64,000 nucleotides of DNA, taken from Niveibacterium sp. SC-1. Its GTDB lineage: Bacteria; Pseudomonadota; Gammaproteobacteria; Burkholderiales; Rhodocyclaceae. Below, one piece after another: positions 55,083 through 63,258 of this stretch; the stretch's first letter is position 1; each line of letters begins with the position of its first letter. The notes beneath the pieces were generated by a model that worked only from the letters and a program-made list of their open reading frames with translations, was not told where the DNA came from and did not search any database. The stretch is from assembly GCF_038235435.1 (NCBI RefSeq), contig NZ_CP151275.1, positions 186,001 through 250,000 of the forward strand, written 5' to 3'. Position numbers and translations under genes: made by a program.

Positions 55083-55948
55083 TCGATCACCCGATCGGCA
55101 TCGCCCAGGCCGGGCGCGGAGGGGTCGAGCCCCAGGGTTCTTGCCGTGCGGCGATTGACCGTGAGGCGCGTGCCAGTCAGCGGTGCGCCCAGGGATTGGC
55201 CGCGAGGCCCGCCGCGGGTCAGGTCAAGTGCCGCGTCGGCGCAGTAGCGGCCCAGGGCGGCGTAGTTCCATTCTTCGGCGTACAACGCGCCGGCACTGAC
55301 CCAGTCCGCCGCCGGGCCGATGACTGGCACATGCGCGCGGAAGGCGGCCAACAGCAGTCCGTGCATGGCGGCATCGGGCAGCAGCGCCGCGTCGGACATG
55401 GCCAGCACCGCGTCCGTGTCTTCCGTGGCTGAGGCGAAGGCCTGGCCGAGTTCGCTGTTCTGCTTGACCACATGCAGGCGCGGCAGTATTCCCACTTCCC
55501 GCAATGCGCCGGAGATCATGGCGGCCCGCAGCATCCCGTCGCGTTCGAGGATCAGGGAAACCCGCTTGGCCTTGGGCAGCGCCCGCGCCAGGCGCTGGGC
55601 AATGCGTTCTGGAGGCAGGTCCAGCAGGACGGCGTTGCCCTCCGGATAGCCCAGCAGCGGCGCCCGGTCGTTGAGCATGCAGCCGACCAGGCCGGGTACG
55701 CCCTGGCTGGCGGCCTTGCGTGTGGCCGAAGGACCGACGGCCAGCACGATGTCGGAACCCTTCGCCCGGCCGATGTCGGATTCGGCGAGTGCCTGTCCGC
55801 GCCCGCCAAGGCGCGCCAGCGCTGTCTTGCTGGCCTGGCGGTGGGCGGGCAGGTCGGTGTCCGACAGCACCCAGACGCGCGCCTGCGCAGCGCCGGCGTT
55901 AAGGAGGCACAGCGCGGACAGCAGGCATACGACAGCGCGCACCGCCAT
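55079..55948 (-). CDS. Periplasmic ABC substrate-binding-like protein paired with the GGDEF/EAL protein
   Basis: 289 residues with signal peptide (cleavage near AAQARV, residue 24). The two-lobed pattern (SDIVLAVGPSATRKA, VSLILERDGM, AVLAMSDAALLPDA, GPAADWVSAGALY) resembles the TrpX/YtvP-type ABC substrate-binding family. No transporter genes are adjacent; the only partner is the c-di-GMP protein, with which it overlaps by 4 bp. I infer a ligand-sensing accessory protein that reports to the periplasmic part of that protein. Confidence 0.75.
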   Translation of the reverse strand: MAVRAVVCLLSALCLLNAGAAQARVWVLSDTDLPAHRQASKTALARLGGRGQALAESDIGRAKGSDIVLAVGPSATRKAASQGVPGLVGCMLNDRAPLLGYPEGNAVLLDLPPERIAQRLARALPKAKRVSLILERDGMLRAAMISGALREVGILPRLHVVKQNSELGQAFASATEDTDAVLAMSDAALLPDAAMHGLLLAAFRAHVPVIGPAADWVSAGALYAEEWNYAALGRYCADAALDLTRGGPRGQSLGAPLTGTRLTVNRRTARTLGLDPSAPGLGDADRVIE

Positions 55949-56232
55949 GACCTAGTGCCGCGGCTTTCCGTGTGCGGGCCCATCTTCCGATGCCCTGGCA
56001 TGTCCCGGCGGTCGTGGGGTCAGGGGGCGGGTGACAAAGGGGCGGCAGGTCAGGGCGTGCAGGTGGCGCATGGTTTCTTGTTCTGGTTCTGCTCCATCGC
56101 TATGAACGGCTATCCGCCAGGTCTCTTGAGCGCCGACCGTCGGTCGGCCGTGCGGCGAGACCGTCAGTTTGTTCCGGGCGCCGGCGGGCCGGTCTCGGCT
56201 AGAATTCCAAGCTCACCCAGGGGGAGGTCATC
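55949..56232. promoter_or_regulatory. Divergent region with operator-like inverted repeats before the MBL hydrolase
   Basis: 284 bp without a gene. TAGAAT (56200-56205) is a probable -10 for the hydrolase. CGAGACC (56156-56162) and GGTCTCG (56191-56197) form a spaced inverted repeat ending against that -10, and GCCGACC-GTC-GGTCGGC (56132-56148) is a tight palindrome upstream. GGGGGAGG (56220-56227) is a strong Shine-Dalgarno. Confidence 0.5.
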
Positions 56233-56868
56233 CTGCAGCACCGCATCATCCCGGTCACACCCTTCCAGCAGAACTGCTCCCTGGTCTGGTGCGAAGAAAC
56301 GGGACGTGCTGCACTTGTCGACCCCGGCGGCGAGGTGGATCGCCTGCTGGCTGCCGTCGAAGAGGCGGGGCTCAGCCTGGAGAAGATACTCCTTACGCAT
56401 GGACATATCGACCATGCCGGCGGCGTAGGCGAAATCGTGAGACGCTGCGGCGTGCCGGTGGAAGGGCCGCACCAGGACGAGCTGTTCTGGATTGAGGCCC
56501 TTGCAGAGCAGAGCCGGATGTTCGGTTTCCCGCGCGCCGAGCCCTTTCTGCCGGACCGCTGGCTGGACGATGGCGACCGCGTGGAGGTAGGCCAAGCGAG
56601 CCTGCAGGTGTTGCATACGCCGGGACATACGCCCGGCCATGTCGTGTTCTTCCATCAAGAAACACGCCTTGCGCTGGTCGGCGACGTATTATTCGCGGGT
56701 TCGGTCGGTCGCACGGATTTCCCGCGTGGTGATTTTGGCGCCCTGGTGGCGTCCATTCGGGGCAAGCTCTTCCCGCTGGGGGATGACGTGCGCTTCGTCC
56801 CTGGTCACGGGCCCATGTCGAGCTTTGGCGAAGAGCGACGCAGCAACCGCTTCGTGGCTGATCGATAA
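56233..56868 (+). CDS. Metallo-beta-lactamase fold hydrolase (YcbL/glyoxalase II-like), probable CTG start
   Basis: About 211 residues, cytoplasmic. Zinc motif THGHIDHAGG, then HTPGHTPGHVVF, FAGSVGRTDFPRG and the last His in FVPGHGPMS: a type II glyoxalase-like enzyme such as E. coli YcbL. Homology begins upstream of the first ATG/GTG/TTG (GTG 56335): RIIPVTPFQQNCSLVWCEE and ALVDPGGEVDR are family N-terminal sequence and in frame. Between the upstream stop (56200) and that GTG there is no standard start. A strong Shine-Dalgarno ends 5 nt before CTG 56233, which I take as the start. Confidence 0.85.
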   Translation: MQHRIIPVTPFQQNCSLVWCEETGRAALVDPGGEVDRLLAAVEEAGLSLEKILLTHGHIDHAGGVGEIVRRCGVPVEGPHQDELFWIEALAEQSRMFGFPRAEPFLPDRWLDDGDRVEVGQASLQVLHTPGHTPGHVVFFHQETRLALVGDVLFAGSVGRTDFPRGDFGALVASIRGKLFPLGDDVRFVPGHGPMSSFGEERRSNRFVADR

Positions 56869-56911
56869 GAGACACTGCCTGGCAACGAGGCCGGCATTCT
56901 GAGGAGGGACG

Positions 56912-57601
56912 ATGAGAGTAGCGATGCTTGAGGACGACCGCGATCAAGCCGGCATCGTGTCGGCATGGCTGCGCGAAGCGGGGCACGATGTGCATAGCTT
57001 CGACCATCCGCGCGAGCTGCTCAAGATTGCCGGGCGTGAGAGTTTCGACCTGTTCCTGATCGACTGGAACTTGCCCGAAATGACGGGTGCCGACGTCCTG
57101 CACTGGCTGCGGGACGACCGCGGCGATACCACGCCGGTGATCTTCGTGACCGCCCGTGACGCCGAGGAAGACATCGTGGCCGCCCTCTCCGCCGGCGCCG
57201 ACGACTACATCGTCAAGCCGGTGCGGCGTCTGGAGCTGCTATCCCGGATCGAAGCCGTGCTGCGCCGCGTGCGCCCCAAGGAGCCGGAGCGCGAACTGCT
57301 GCATCCGCCCTATCGTTTCGATCTGACGCTCAAGCGCTGCTTCGTGGGAGAGACGCCGGTCGAGCTCACCGACAAGGAGTTCGAGCTCGCCGTCTTCCTC
57401 TTCCGCAATGCCGGCAAGCTCTTCTCGCGCGGGCACCTGCTTGAAGCTGTCTGGGGGCGCAACCCCAACGTGGCGACCCGCACCATCGACACCCACGTCT
57501 CGCGGCTGCGCAGCAAGCTCGCGCTGCGCCCGGAAAATGGCTACCGCCTCACGCCCGCCTACAACTACGGCTATCGCCTCGAGCGCCTCACCGAAGAGTG
57601 A
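56912..57601 (+). CDS. OmpR/PhoB-type response regulator
   Basis: 229 residues: receiver with acidic pocket E7-D8-D9, phosphoacceptor D51 (LFLIDWNLPE), Thr in VTARD, Lys in IVKPVRR; C-terminal winged helix (about 125-225: ELTDKEFELAVFLFRNAGKLFSRGHLLEAVWG, TIDTHVSRLRSKL). GAGG lies 6 nt before the ATG. Its likely kinase is the soluble one at 58144, separated by the inverted mscL. Confidence 0.9.
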   Translation: MRVAMLEDDRDQAGIVSAWLREAGHDVHSFDHPRELLKIAGRESFDLFLIDWNLPEMTGADVLHWLRDDRGDTTPVIFVTARDAEEDIVAALSAGADDYIVKPVRRLELLSRIEAVLRRVRPKEPERELLHPPYRFDLTLKRCFVGETPVELTDKEFELAVFLFRNAGKLFSRGHLLEAVWGRNPNVATRTIDTHVSRLRSKLALRPENGYRLTPAYNYGYRLERLTEE

Positions 57602-57621
57602 GGCGCTCGGCCGACCACGGC

Positions 57622-58041
57622 TTACTTGCGCAGGGCGTCGCGGATTTCGCGCAGCAGCAGGACGTCTTCCGGCGGCGCCGCATCGACCGGCGCCGCGGCG
57701 GGCTCCTCGCGCTTGACGCGGTTCATCGCCTTGATCGCAACGAAAATGGCGAGCGCGATGATCAGGAAGTCCACTACCGTGTTGATGAAGACACCGTACT
57801 TGAGCAGCGGAGCGCCCGCCTTTTCGGCCGCCTCCAGCGTCTCGTAGGATGTCTTGCCCAGATTGACGTACAGGTGCTTGAAGTCCACGCCGCCGATCAG
57901 CATGCCGAGCACCGGCATCACCACGTCCTTCACCAGCGATTCGACGATCTTGCCAAAGGCGCCGCCGATGATCACCCCGACAGCCAGGTCGACGACATTA
58001 CCCTTCAGGGCGAATTCCTTGAATTCCTGGGCGAAGCTCAT
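57622..58041 (-). CDS. mscL: Large-conductance mechanosensitive channel MscL
   Basis: 139-residue inner-membrane channel releasing osmolytes under hypo-osmotic shock. [26 protein letters not shown] is the amphipathic N-helix and pore helix TM1 with its Gly/Ala packing; TM2 is [22 protein letters not shown]; a C-terminal helical bundle follows. The ATG at 58041 was chosen by family start. It lies inverted between a response regulator and a histidine kinase. Confidence 0.96.
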   Translation of the reverse strand: MSFAQEFKEFALKGNVVDLAVGVIIGGAFGKIVESLVKDVVMPVLGMLIGGVDFKHLYVNLGKTSYETLEAAEKAGAPLLKYGVFINTVVDFLIIALAIFVAIKAMNRVKREEPAAAPVDAAPPEDVLLLREIRDALRK

Positions 58042-58143
58042 GCTGCGTTCTCCTGTGTGTGAATTGCGACGGCCTGCCGTCTTAGTGTCGGCCAAGGCTG
58101 ACGCCCCTTGCAACCGTGCAGCGCATTCGCGACGGGGTCGGGC

Positions 58144-59145
58144 ATGAACGAAACGCCGCTGGATGTGCGCAGCGCAAAGGCCGTGCTCGAAGCGGCCGAT
58201 CACGCCCTGGCCTGGGTCGACAGCAAGGGCGACGTGGCCGCGGCGAGTGCTTCATTTCAGGCGATCGCCGGTGCCGGCGACGTGCGCGCTTTGACCCGGG
58301 TGCTCAAGACATGGCTGGGTGAGGGCTGGGTGGCGCGTGCGCCCTTCGCGGCGCAGCAGATCCTGGCTGGCGGGCACGGCCTGAGCCTGAGCGCCCGGCC
58401 ACTGCCGGGAGGCGACCTGCTCCTGAGCCTGCATGACGGCCAGGCGCTGCAGGACGTTGAATGCCTGCGCGACGAAGCACTCGGTTTCCTGTCCCACGAC
58501 CTGCGCTCGCCGCTGGCCGCGATCATCTCGCTCTCCGAAGCGCAGCTCGACGGCAGCCTGCCGCCCTCGGAAGACATGCTCGACCGCGTCACGCGCCAGG
58601 CGCGCCTCGCCCTGGAGCAGGCCGATGGCGTGCTGCGTCTGCTGCGTGCCTCGGCCCTGCGTCCCGAGCGTTTCGAACCGGTCGACCTGGTGCGCGTTGC
58701 GCACGAGGCGGCGGAGGAGTGCTGGTCACCTTCGCGCGCGCGTGGCGTGCGCGTGGTGGTGGATGAGTCGCGGGTCGCCAACCAGGAATGCCTGGTGATG
58801 GGCGAGATCGACTTGCTGCGGCGCGCCACGACGAATCTCCTGCTCAACGCGATCGAGCACGGGCCTTCCGATGCCGAGGTGCGCCTGATCCTGCAGCCCG
58901 AGCCGCCTACGGGATGGCGTTTGGCGATCTGCGATGCCGGGCGCCCGCTGGACGAAGCCGAGCGCCGCCGCATCATCGGGCGGCCTCATCGGCACGAGGG
59001 GCGCCTGCGTCGCGCCGGCGGACTTGGGCTCGCGCTGGCGCGCACGGTCTCGGAGCGCCACGGCGGGCGCTTGTCGGCCGAGGACTGCGTGGGCGGCAAC
59101 GCCTTCGTCCTGCATCTGCCGCAGTACCGCGAGACCGCCGGCTGA
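58144..59145 (+). CDS. Soluble sensor histidine kinase
   Basis: 333 residues, no membrane segment. A PAS-like N-terminal domain (about 10-100) precedes HisKA with H118 ([13 protein letters not shown]) and HATPase_c with N box [10 protein letters not shown] and [17 protein letters not shown]. The G1 box is atypical ([11 protein letters not shown] lacks the usual DxGxG), but the rest is complete. The start ATG 58144 follows GGGG. It probably partners the regulator at 56912. It is followed after 6 bp by the AsmA-like gene. Confidence 0.85.
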   Translation: MNETPLDVRSAKAVLEAADHALAWVDSKGDVAAASASFQAIAGAGDVRALTRVLKTWLGEGWVARAPFAAQQILAGGHGLSLSARPLPGGDLLLSLHDGQALQDVECLRDEALGFLSHDLRSPLAAIISLSEAQLDGSLPPSEDMLDRVTRQARLALEQADGVLRLLRASALRPERFEPVDLVRVAHEAAEECWSPSRARGVRVVVDESRVANQECLVMGEIDLLRRATTNLLLNAIEHGPSDAEVRLILQPEPPTGWRLAICDAGRPLDEAERRRIIGRPHRHEGRLRRAGGLGLALARTVSERHGGRLSAEDCVGGNAFVLHLPQYRETAG

Positions 59146-59151
59146 AAGAGT

Positions 59152-61332
59152 ATGTCGAGCGGTCTCGCGCGCTTCTCGCGCTACTTGGGATTCCTGCTCG
59201 GCGGCATCTGCGCCGCCTTCTTCGCGGTGGCGCTTTTCCTTCTCGCGACCTGGGATGGCGCCCGCATGCGCGCCGAATTCGCCGACGCCCTGCGTGCCCG
59301 CACCCAGCGGCAGATTGGCATGGATACCTTGCCGCGCCTGCGTTTTCTCCCCGGCCCGACGCTGGTCGTGAATGGGCTCGCGATCGGCGAGCCCGCGGCA
59401 GTGGGCGTGGCTGCCAAGGTCGGGCGCCTGGAGGCACGGCTTGCGCTATGGCCGCTGATCGCCGGGCAGGTCGAGATTGACCGGATCCGCCTCATCGACG
59501 CCGACATCCGCCTGGGGCGCCGACCCGACGGCCGCCTGAGCCTCGCGGACCTGCTCGAAAGCACCGGCGGCGAAGCCGACTGGCCCGCACGCTTCCGCCT
59601 CCAGCAGATTGCGCTCGAGCGCAGTCGCATCCAGTTCCTGGGGGCCAGCGAGAGCGAGAACTATGCGTTTGAACGCGTGAGTGTGCGGGTGGGTCCGTTG
59701 ATCGGCGGCACGCGCGGCTATCTGCTCGGCGAAGCGACCCTGACCCATGCGCCGAACAATGCCAGCGGCGGCATCGAATTCTCCTCCGGCTACCGACTCG
59801 ATCCGGATGCAAAGAGCTTCGATCTGGATGACCCGTCCCTGCGCTTTCGTGGCGATGCTCTGGGCGCCACCGCGCTCGACAGCGAACTGGCCGCGCAGGA
59901 AGGGCGGGGCGACTTCGCCGCCGCCTTGTCACTGAGTGGACTGAAGCTGCGTGCCAAAGGGCGTGTCGGCGCCCGCGACATGGCGCTGACCGCCACGCTG
60001 GCGGCGCTGGGGCGCCAGGGCGATGCCGTGGCCCTGCGCGACATCAAGGCGCAGATGGCGTTGACCGGAGCGCGCGAGCGCTTCGAACTCAAGTTCGCCC
60101 TGCCGGCGCTGGCGCCGCGCAGCGAGAGCTTTCCGGGCGAGCAGCTGGATCTCGAGTTCGCCGCGACCGGCGACGGTCGCAAGATCGAAGGCCGGGTCGC
60201 CAGCCGCGTGGCCTATCGCCCCGAGAGTCAGCGCGTCATGCTCGACGAACTCGAAGTGTCCTGGCTCAGCAAGGGCGGTGATGCACCCCGCGCCGGCCTG
60301 CGGGGACGCGTTGCGGGAACCCTGGCCTTCGCCCCCTGGGGCGCCAGTAGCGAGGGGAAGCTGGAGGCGCAGGTCAGTGGCAGCGAGATGCAGCTGAGCT
60401 TCGATCGCCAACCCACGCGCCGTCCCGCCTGGCAGTTCGCGTTCAAGGCCGACCGCTTCGACCCGGAGCGCCTGGCGCGCGGCTTCGGGGTGCAGGCGCC
60501 GGCCGAGCTTGCGAATCGGTTCGCCGACTACGCGGCGCGCGGGCGGATCGAGCTCGACAATGCACTCGTCGGTGGCTTGCGCCTGGGTGAAGTCAGCGCG
60601 CGCCTGGAGAGCGGCAATGGCCTGCTGGCGGTGGAGGAGCTGCGCGCCAAGGCTTATGCAGGACGCATCGAAGGGCGGGCGAGCTATCGACCGCTGAGCC
60701 GCCAGCTGAGCCTGGAGCAGCGCTGGTCCGGTGTGTCCCTCGCGGCGCTGGCGGCTGACCAGAAGCGCCGCCTGCCTTTGACGGGCGAAGCCGACGCGCA
60801 GATCGACCTGCGCGCGACCACTGGCACCCGGGATGCCTTTGAGCGCAGCCTGGTCGGTGACATCAGGCTCGCGGTGCGGGATGCGAACTGGCAGGGCATG
60901 GATGTGGCGGATTTCCTGCGCGCGGTGCGGCCCGCACTGAAAGACCGGAGCACCGCCTCGCGCGCCACGCAGGCCCAGGAGCACCAGGCCTTCGAGCGCC
61001 TGGAGTTCGCCTGTCGCCTGTTCGAGGCGCAGGCGCGCTGTACCGATTTCGCGGCCGACGCGGGCTGGTTGCGCGCGAGCGGTGCCGGCCAGTTCGGCCT
61101 GGTCGACGGCCAGCTCGACTGGGCGGCGCGCATGGCCGTGCAGTCGCGTGGGCGCACGCCCCGCGACCTGCTGGGGCTGCGCGGGCTGACGGTGCCGGTA
61201 AGCATCAAGGGGGCGGTCGGCCGTTCGGTGTGGCAGCTGGACTGGAGCAGCGCCCCGGTGCGGCCCAAACCCAAGGCTGCGCCAGCAGCGCCCCCGCCGT
61301 CCGAGGAAGCCGACGACCGGGCGGCCGGCTAG
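59152..61332 (+). CDS. AsmA-family protein
   Basis: 726-residue protein with one N-terminal membrane helix (about 12-35) and a long beta-rich periplasmic part, the layout of AsmA/YhdP-type proteins now thought to bridge envelope membranes for phospholipid transport. Recognisable parts are the N-terminal AsmA stretch (RRPDGRLSLADLL) and the C-terminal FADAGWLRASGAGQF..DLLGLRGLTVPVSIKGAV. The tail is Pro/Ala-rich. Directly downstream of the kinase, so probably cotranscribed. Confidence 0.85.
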   Translation: MSSGLARFSRYLGFLLGGICAAFFAVALFLLATWDGARMRAEFADALRARTQRQIGMDTLPRLRFLPGPTLVVNGLAIGEPAAVGVAAKVGRLEARLALWPLIAGQVEIDRIRLIDADIRLGRRPDGRLSLADLLESTGGEADWPARFRLQQIALERSRIQFLGASESENYAFERVSVRVGPLIGGTRGYLLGEATLTHAPNNASGGIEFSSGYRLDPDAKSFDLDDPSLRFRGDALGATALDSELAAQEGRGDFAAALSLSGLKLRAKGRVGARDMALTATLAALGRQGDAVALRDIKAQMALTGARERFELKFALPALAPRSESFPGEQLDLEFAATGDGRKIEGRVASRVAYRPESQRVMLDELEVSWLSKGGDAPRAGLRGRVAGTLAFAPWGASSEGKLEAQVSGSEMQLSFDRQPTRRPAWQFAFKADRFDPERLARGFGVQAPAELANRFADYAARGRIELDNALVGGLRLGEVSARLESGNGLLAVEELRAKAYAGRIEGRASYRPLSRQLSLEQRWSGVSLAALAADQKRRLPLTGEADAQIDLRATTGTRDAFERSLVGDIRLAVRDANWQGMDVADFLRAVRPALKDRSTASRATQAQEHQAFERLEFACRLFEAQARCTDFAADAGWLRASGAGQFGLVDGQLDWAARMAVQSRGRTPRDLLGLRGLTVPVSIKGAVGRSVWQLDWSSAPVRPKPKAAPAAPPPSEEADDRAAG

Positions 61333-61338
61333 CACGGG

Positions 61339-62121
61339 TTAGCCGCGTGCCTCGCGCGCAGCATCGAGGAACTCCTGCATCACCGGGCTGCTGTCGAGCA
61401 GGCGCGGATCGCGCGGATGGAACTCGGGATGCCACTGGAATCCCGCGACATAGCTGCTCCCGCGCCAGCGGATCGCTTCGACTACGCCGTCCGGCCCCTC
61501 GGCCTCCACGATCAGGTCGTTGCCCAGCCGCTTGACTGACTGGTGGTGGATGCTGCTCACCAGCGGTGACTCGAAGCCCGGGTAGAGCGCGGCGAGCCGC
61601 GAGCCTGCGAGGAACTGCACCGGATGATGGAGCGCGTCGTAGAGCGCCTCGTCGCGGTGCGCGATGGCGCCGGCCAGGAGGCTAGGGATGTCCTGCACCA
61701 GGCTGCCGCCCAGGGCCACGTTGATCAGCTGGGCGCCGCGGCAGATGCCCAGCACCGGCTTGCCGCGGATGATGAACTCCCACACCAGTTCGATCTCGTA
61801 GAGATCGCGCACCCGGTCGCCCGACCATTCCGGCCGCAGCGCCGTCTCGCCGTAGCTCTCGGGCGCCACATCGGCACCGCCCTGCAGGATGATCCCATCC
61901 AGGGCGTCGACATAGTCGCGCACCGATACGCTCTCGCGCTGGACCGTGGAGGTCTTGTAGAGCGTCGGCACCATGAAGGCCATGGCGCCATGCGCCATCA
62001 CCCAGTGCGCCGCCTGCTGTTCCAGGTATTGCAGGACCTTGTTGCGAAACCCCAGCTCGGCCGGCGGATCGTGCATCAGCCGGGCCGAGAGTCCGATGCG
62101 GAGCGGGGCGTCTTTGGGCAC
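61339..62121 (-). CDS. Class I glutamine amidotransferase-like hydrolase (peptidase C26, PuuD-like)
   Basis: 260 residues. Nucleophile Cys in GICRGAQLINV, oxyanion region LQGGADVAPE, and His/Glu in FQWHPEFH: the gamma-glutamyl hydrolase family that includes PuuD (gamma-glutamyl-GABA hydrolase). The downstream partner in the polyamine pathway is absent. It lies 18 bp after a YbdK-type ligase, suggesting that ligase and hydrolase act on the same gamma-glutamyl-like or amide compound. Convergent with the AsmA gene. Confidence 0.87.
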   Translation of the reverse strand: MPKDAPLRIGLSARLMHDPPAELGFRNKVLQYLEQQAAHWVMAHGAMAFMVPTLYKTSTVQRESVSVRDYVDALDGIILQGGADVAPESYGETALRPEWSGDRVRDLYEIELVWEFIIRGKPVLGICRGAQLINVALGGSLVQDIPSLLAGAIAHRDEALYDALHHPVQFLAGSRLAALYPGFESPLVSSIHHQSVKRLGNDLIVEAEGPDGVVEAIRWRGSSYVAGFQWHPEFHPRDPRLLDSSPVMQEFLDAAREARG

Positions 62122-62139
62122 GTCGGGAAGGTCGGGTTT

Positions 62140-63255
62140 TCAGCTCCGCCAGCGCAGGCATTGCTGCCGCACGACTTCCGGCAGCAATTGTTCTTCGGCA
62201 TGCAGGTGGCGCAGCCAGTCGGCATCGCCCGCCCTGTTCTTCACCACCTCGCGCAGTTCCCGCAGGGCGCCGTCGGCGCGCAATTCGATGGCGTGCTGCT
62301 CGATGCGGTCCATGGTCGCGAGAATATCCTCGGCGATCGGCCGGTGCTCATGCGAGCGCGGATCCACCACCACGCCTTCCATGCCGAAGCGGCAGGCCTG
62401 GAAGCGGTTGAAGCTGTAGACGAGATAGTCATCCTCGACCGTACGGAAGGGCCGCTCGACCATCAGCCAGCGCGCCACCGACTGGATGTAGGCAGCGATC
62501 TGCGCGGCCCGCCCCACGGTGAGCGGCGTGTCCATCACCCGCACCTCGATCGTGCCGTACTCGGGCTTGGGCCGGATGTCCCAGTAGAAGTCCTTCATGC
62601 CCTTGACCACGCCGGTGCCGGTCATCTTGTCAAAGTAGCGCACGAACTCGTCCCAGTTGCCAACCAGCGGCGCGCGGCCGGAAAGCGGGAAGGCGAAGAC
62701 CGAATTCAACCGTGCCGAGGAGAAACCGGTATCGGTGCCCTGCACGAAGGGAGAGGACGCTGACAGCGCGATGAAGTGCGGGATGTAGCGCGAGAGGCAA
62801 TGCAGCAAGGAAAGCGCTTCGTCCGGCGCCGGACAGCCGATGTGCACATGCTGTCCGAATATCGTGAACTGCTTGGCGAGATAGCCGTAGAGCGAGGAGA
62901 GTTGCTGGAAGCGCGGCGCATCGAAGATCTGGCGCTCGTTCCATTTCTGGAAGGCATGCGTGCCGCCGCCGGCGATGCCCACGTCCAGGGTCTCGGCGGC
63001 CGACACCAGAGCGTCGCGCAGGCTGTTGAGCTGCGAGACCGCGTCGTCATAGTGCTCACAGATGCCGGTGGCGATCTCGATCATGCTCGCGGTGATCTCG
63101 GGTTTGACGTCACCCTCGAACTTGCGTGCCGCGAGCACGCGCAACACATCGGCCGCGCTGCCGACCAGGTCGTAGTCGTTCGTGTTGACGATCTGCAGCT
63201 CAAGTTCGACGCCGAAGGTCAGTGCGCGCGAGAAGGCAAAAGGGGCGAGGCTCAT
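62140..63255 (-). CDS. YbdK-type carboxylate-amine ligase (GCS2 family)
   Basis: 371-residue ATP-grasp-like ligase of the glutamate-cysteine ligase 2 family. [12 protein letters not shown] (metal-binding glutamates), [19 protein letters not shown] and [14 protein letters not shown] are family motifs. E. coli YbdK has weak glutamate-cysteine ligase activity; the true amine and acid here are unknown. Adjacent to a C26 hydrolase downstream and 3 bp after the antiporter gene upstream, forming a three-gene unit. Confidence 0.9.
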   Translation of the reverse strand: MSLAPFAFSRALTFGVELELQIVNTNDYDLVGSAADVLRVLAARKFEGDVKPEITASMIEIATGICEHYDDAVSQLNSLRDALVSAAETLDVGIAGGGTHAFQKWNERQIFDAPRFQQLSSLYGYLAKQFTIFGQHVHIGCPAPDEALSLLHCLSRYIPHFIALSASSPFVQGTDTGFSSARLNSVFAFPLSGRAPLVGNWDEFVRYFDKMTGTGVVKGMKDFYWDIRPKPEYGTIEVRVMDTPLTVGRAAQIAAYIQSVARWLMVERPFRTVEDDYLVYSFNRFQACRFGMEGVVVDPRSHEHRPIAEDILATMDRIEQHAIELRADGALRELREVVKNRAGDADWLRHLHAEEQLLPEVVRQQCLRWRS

Positions 63256-63258
63256 GGC

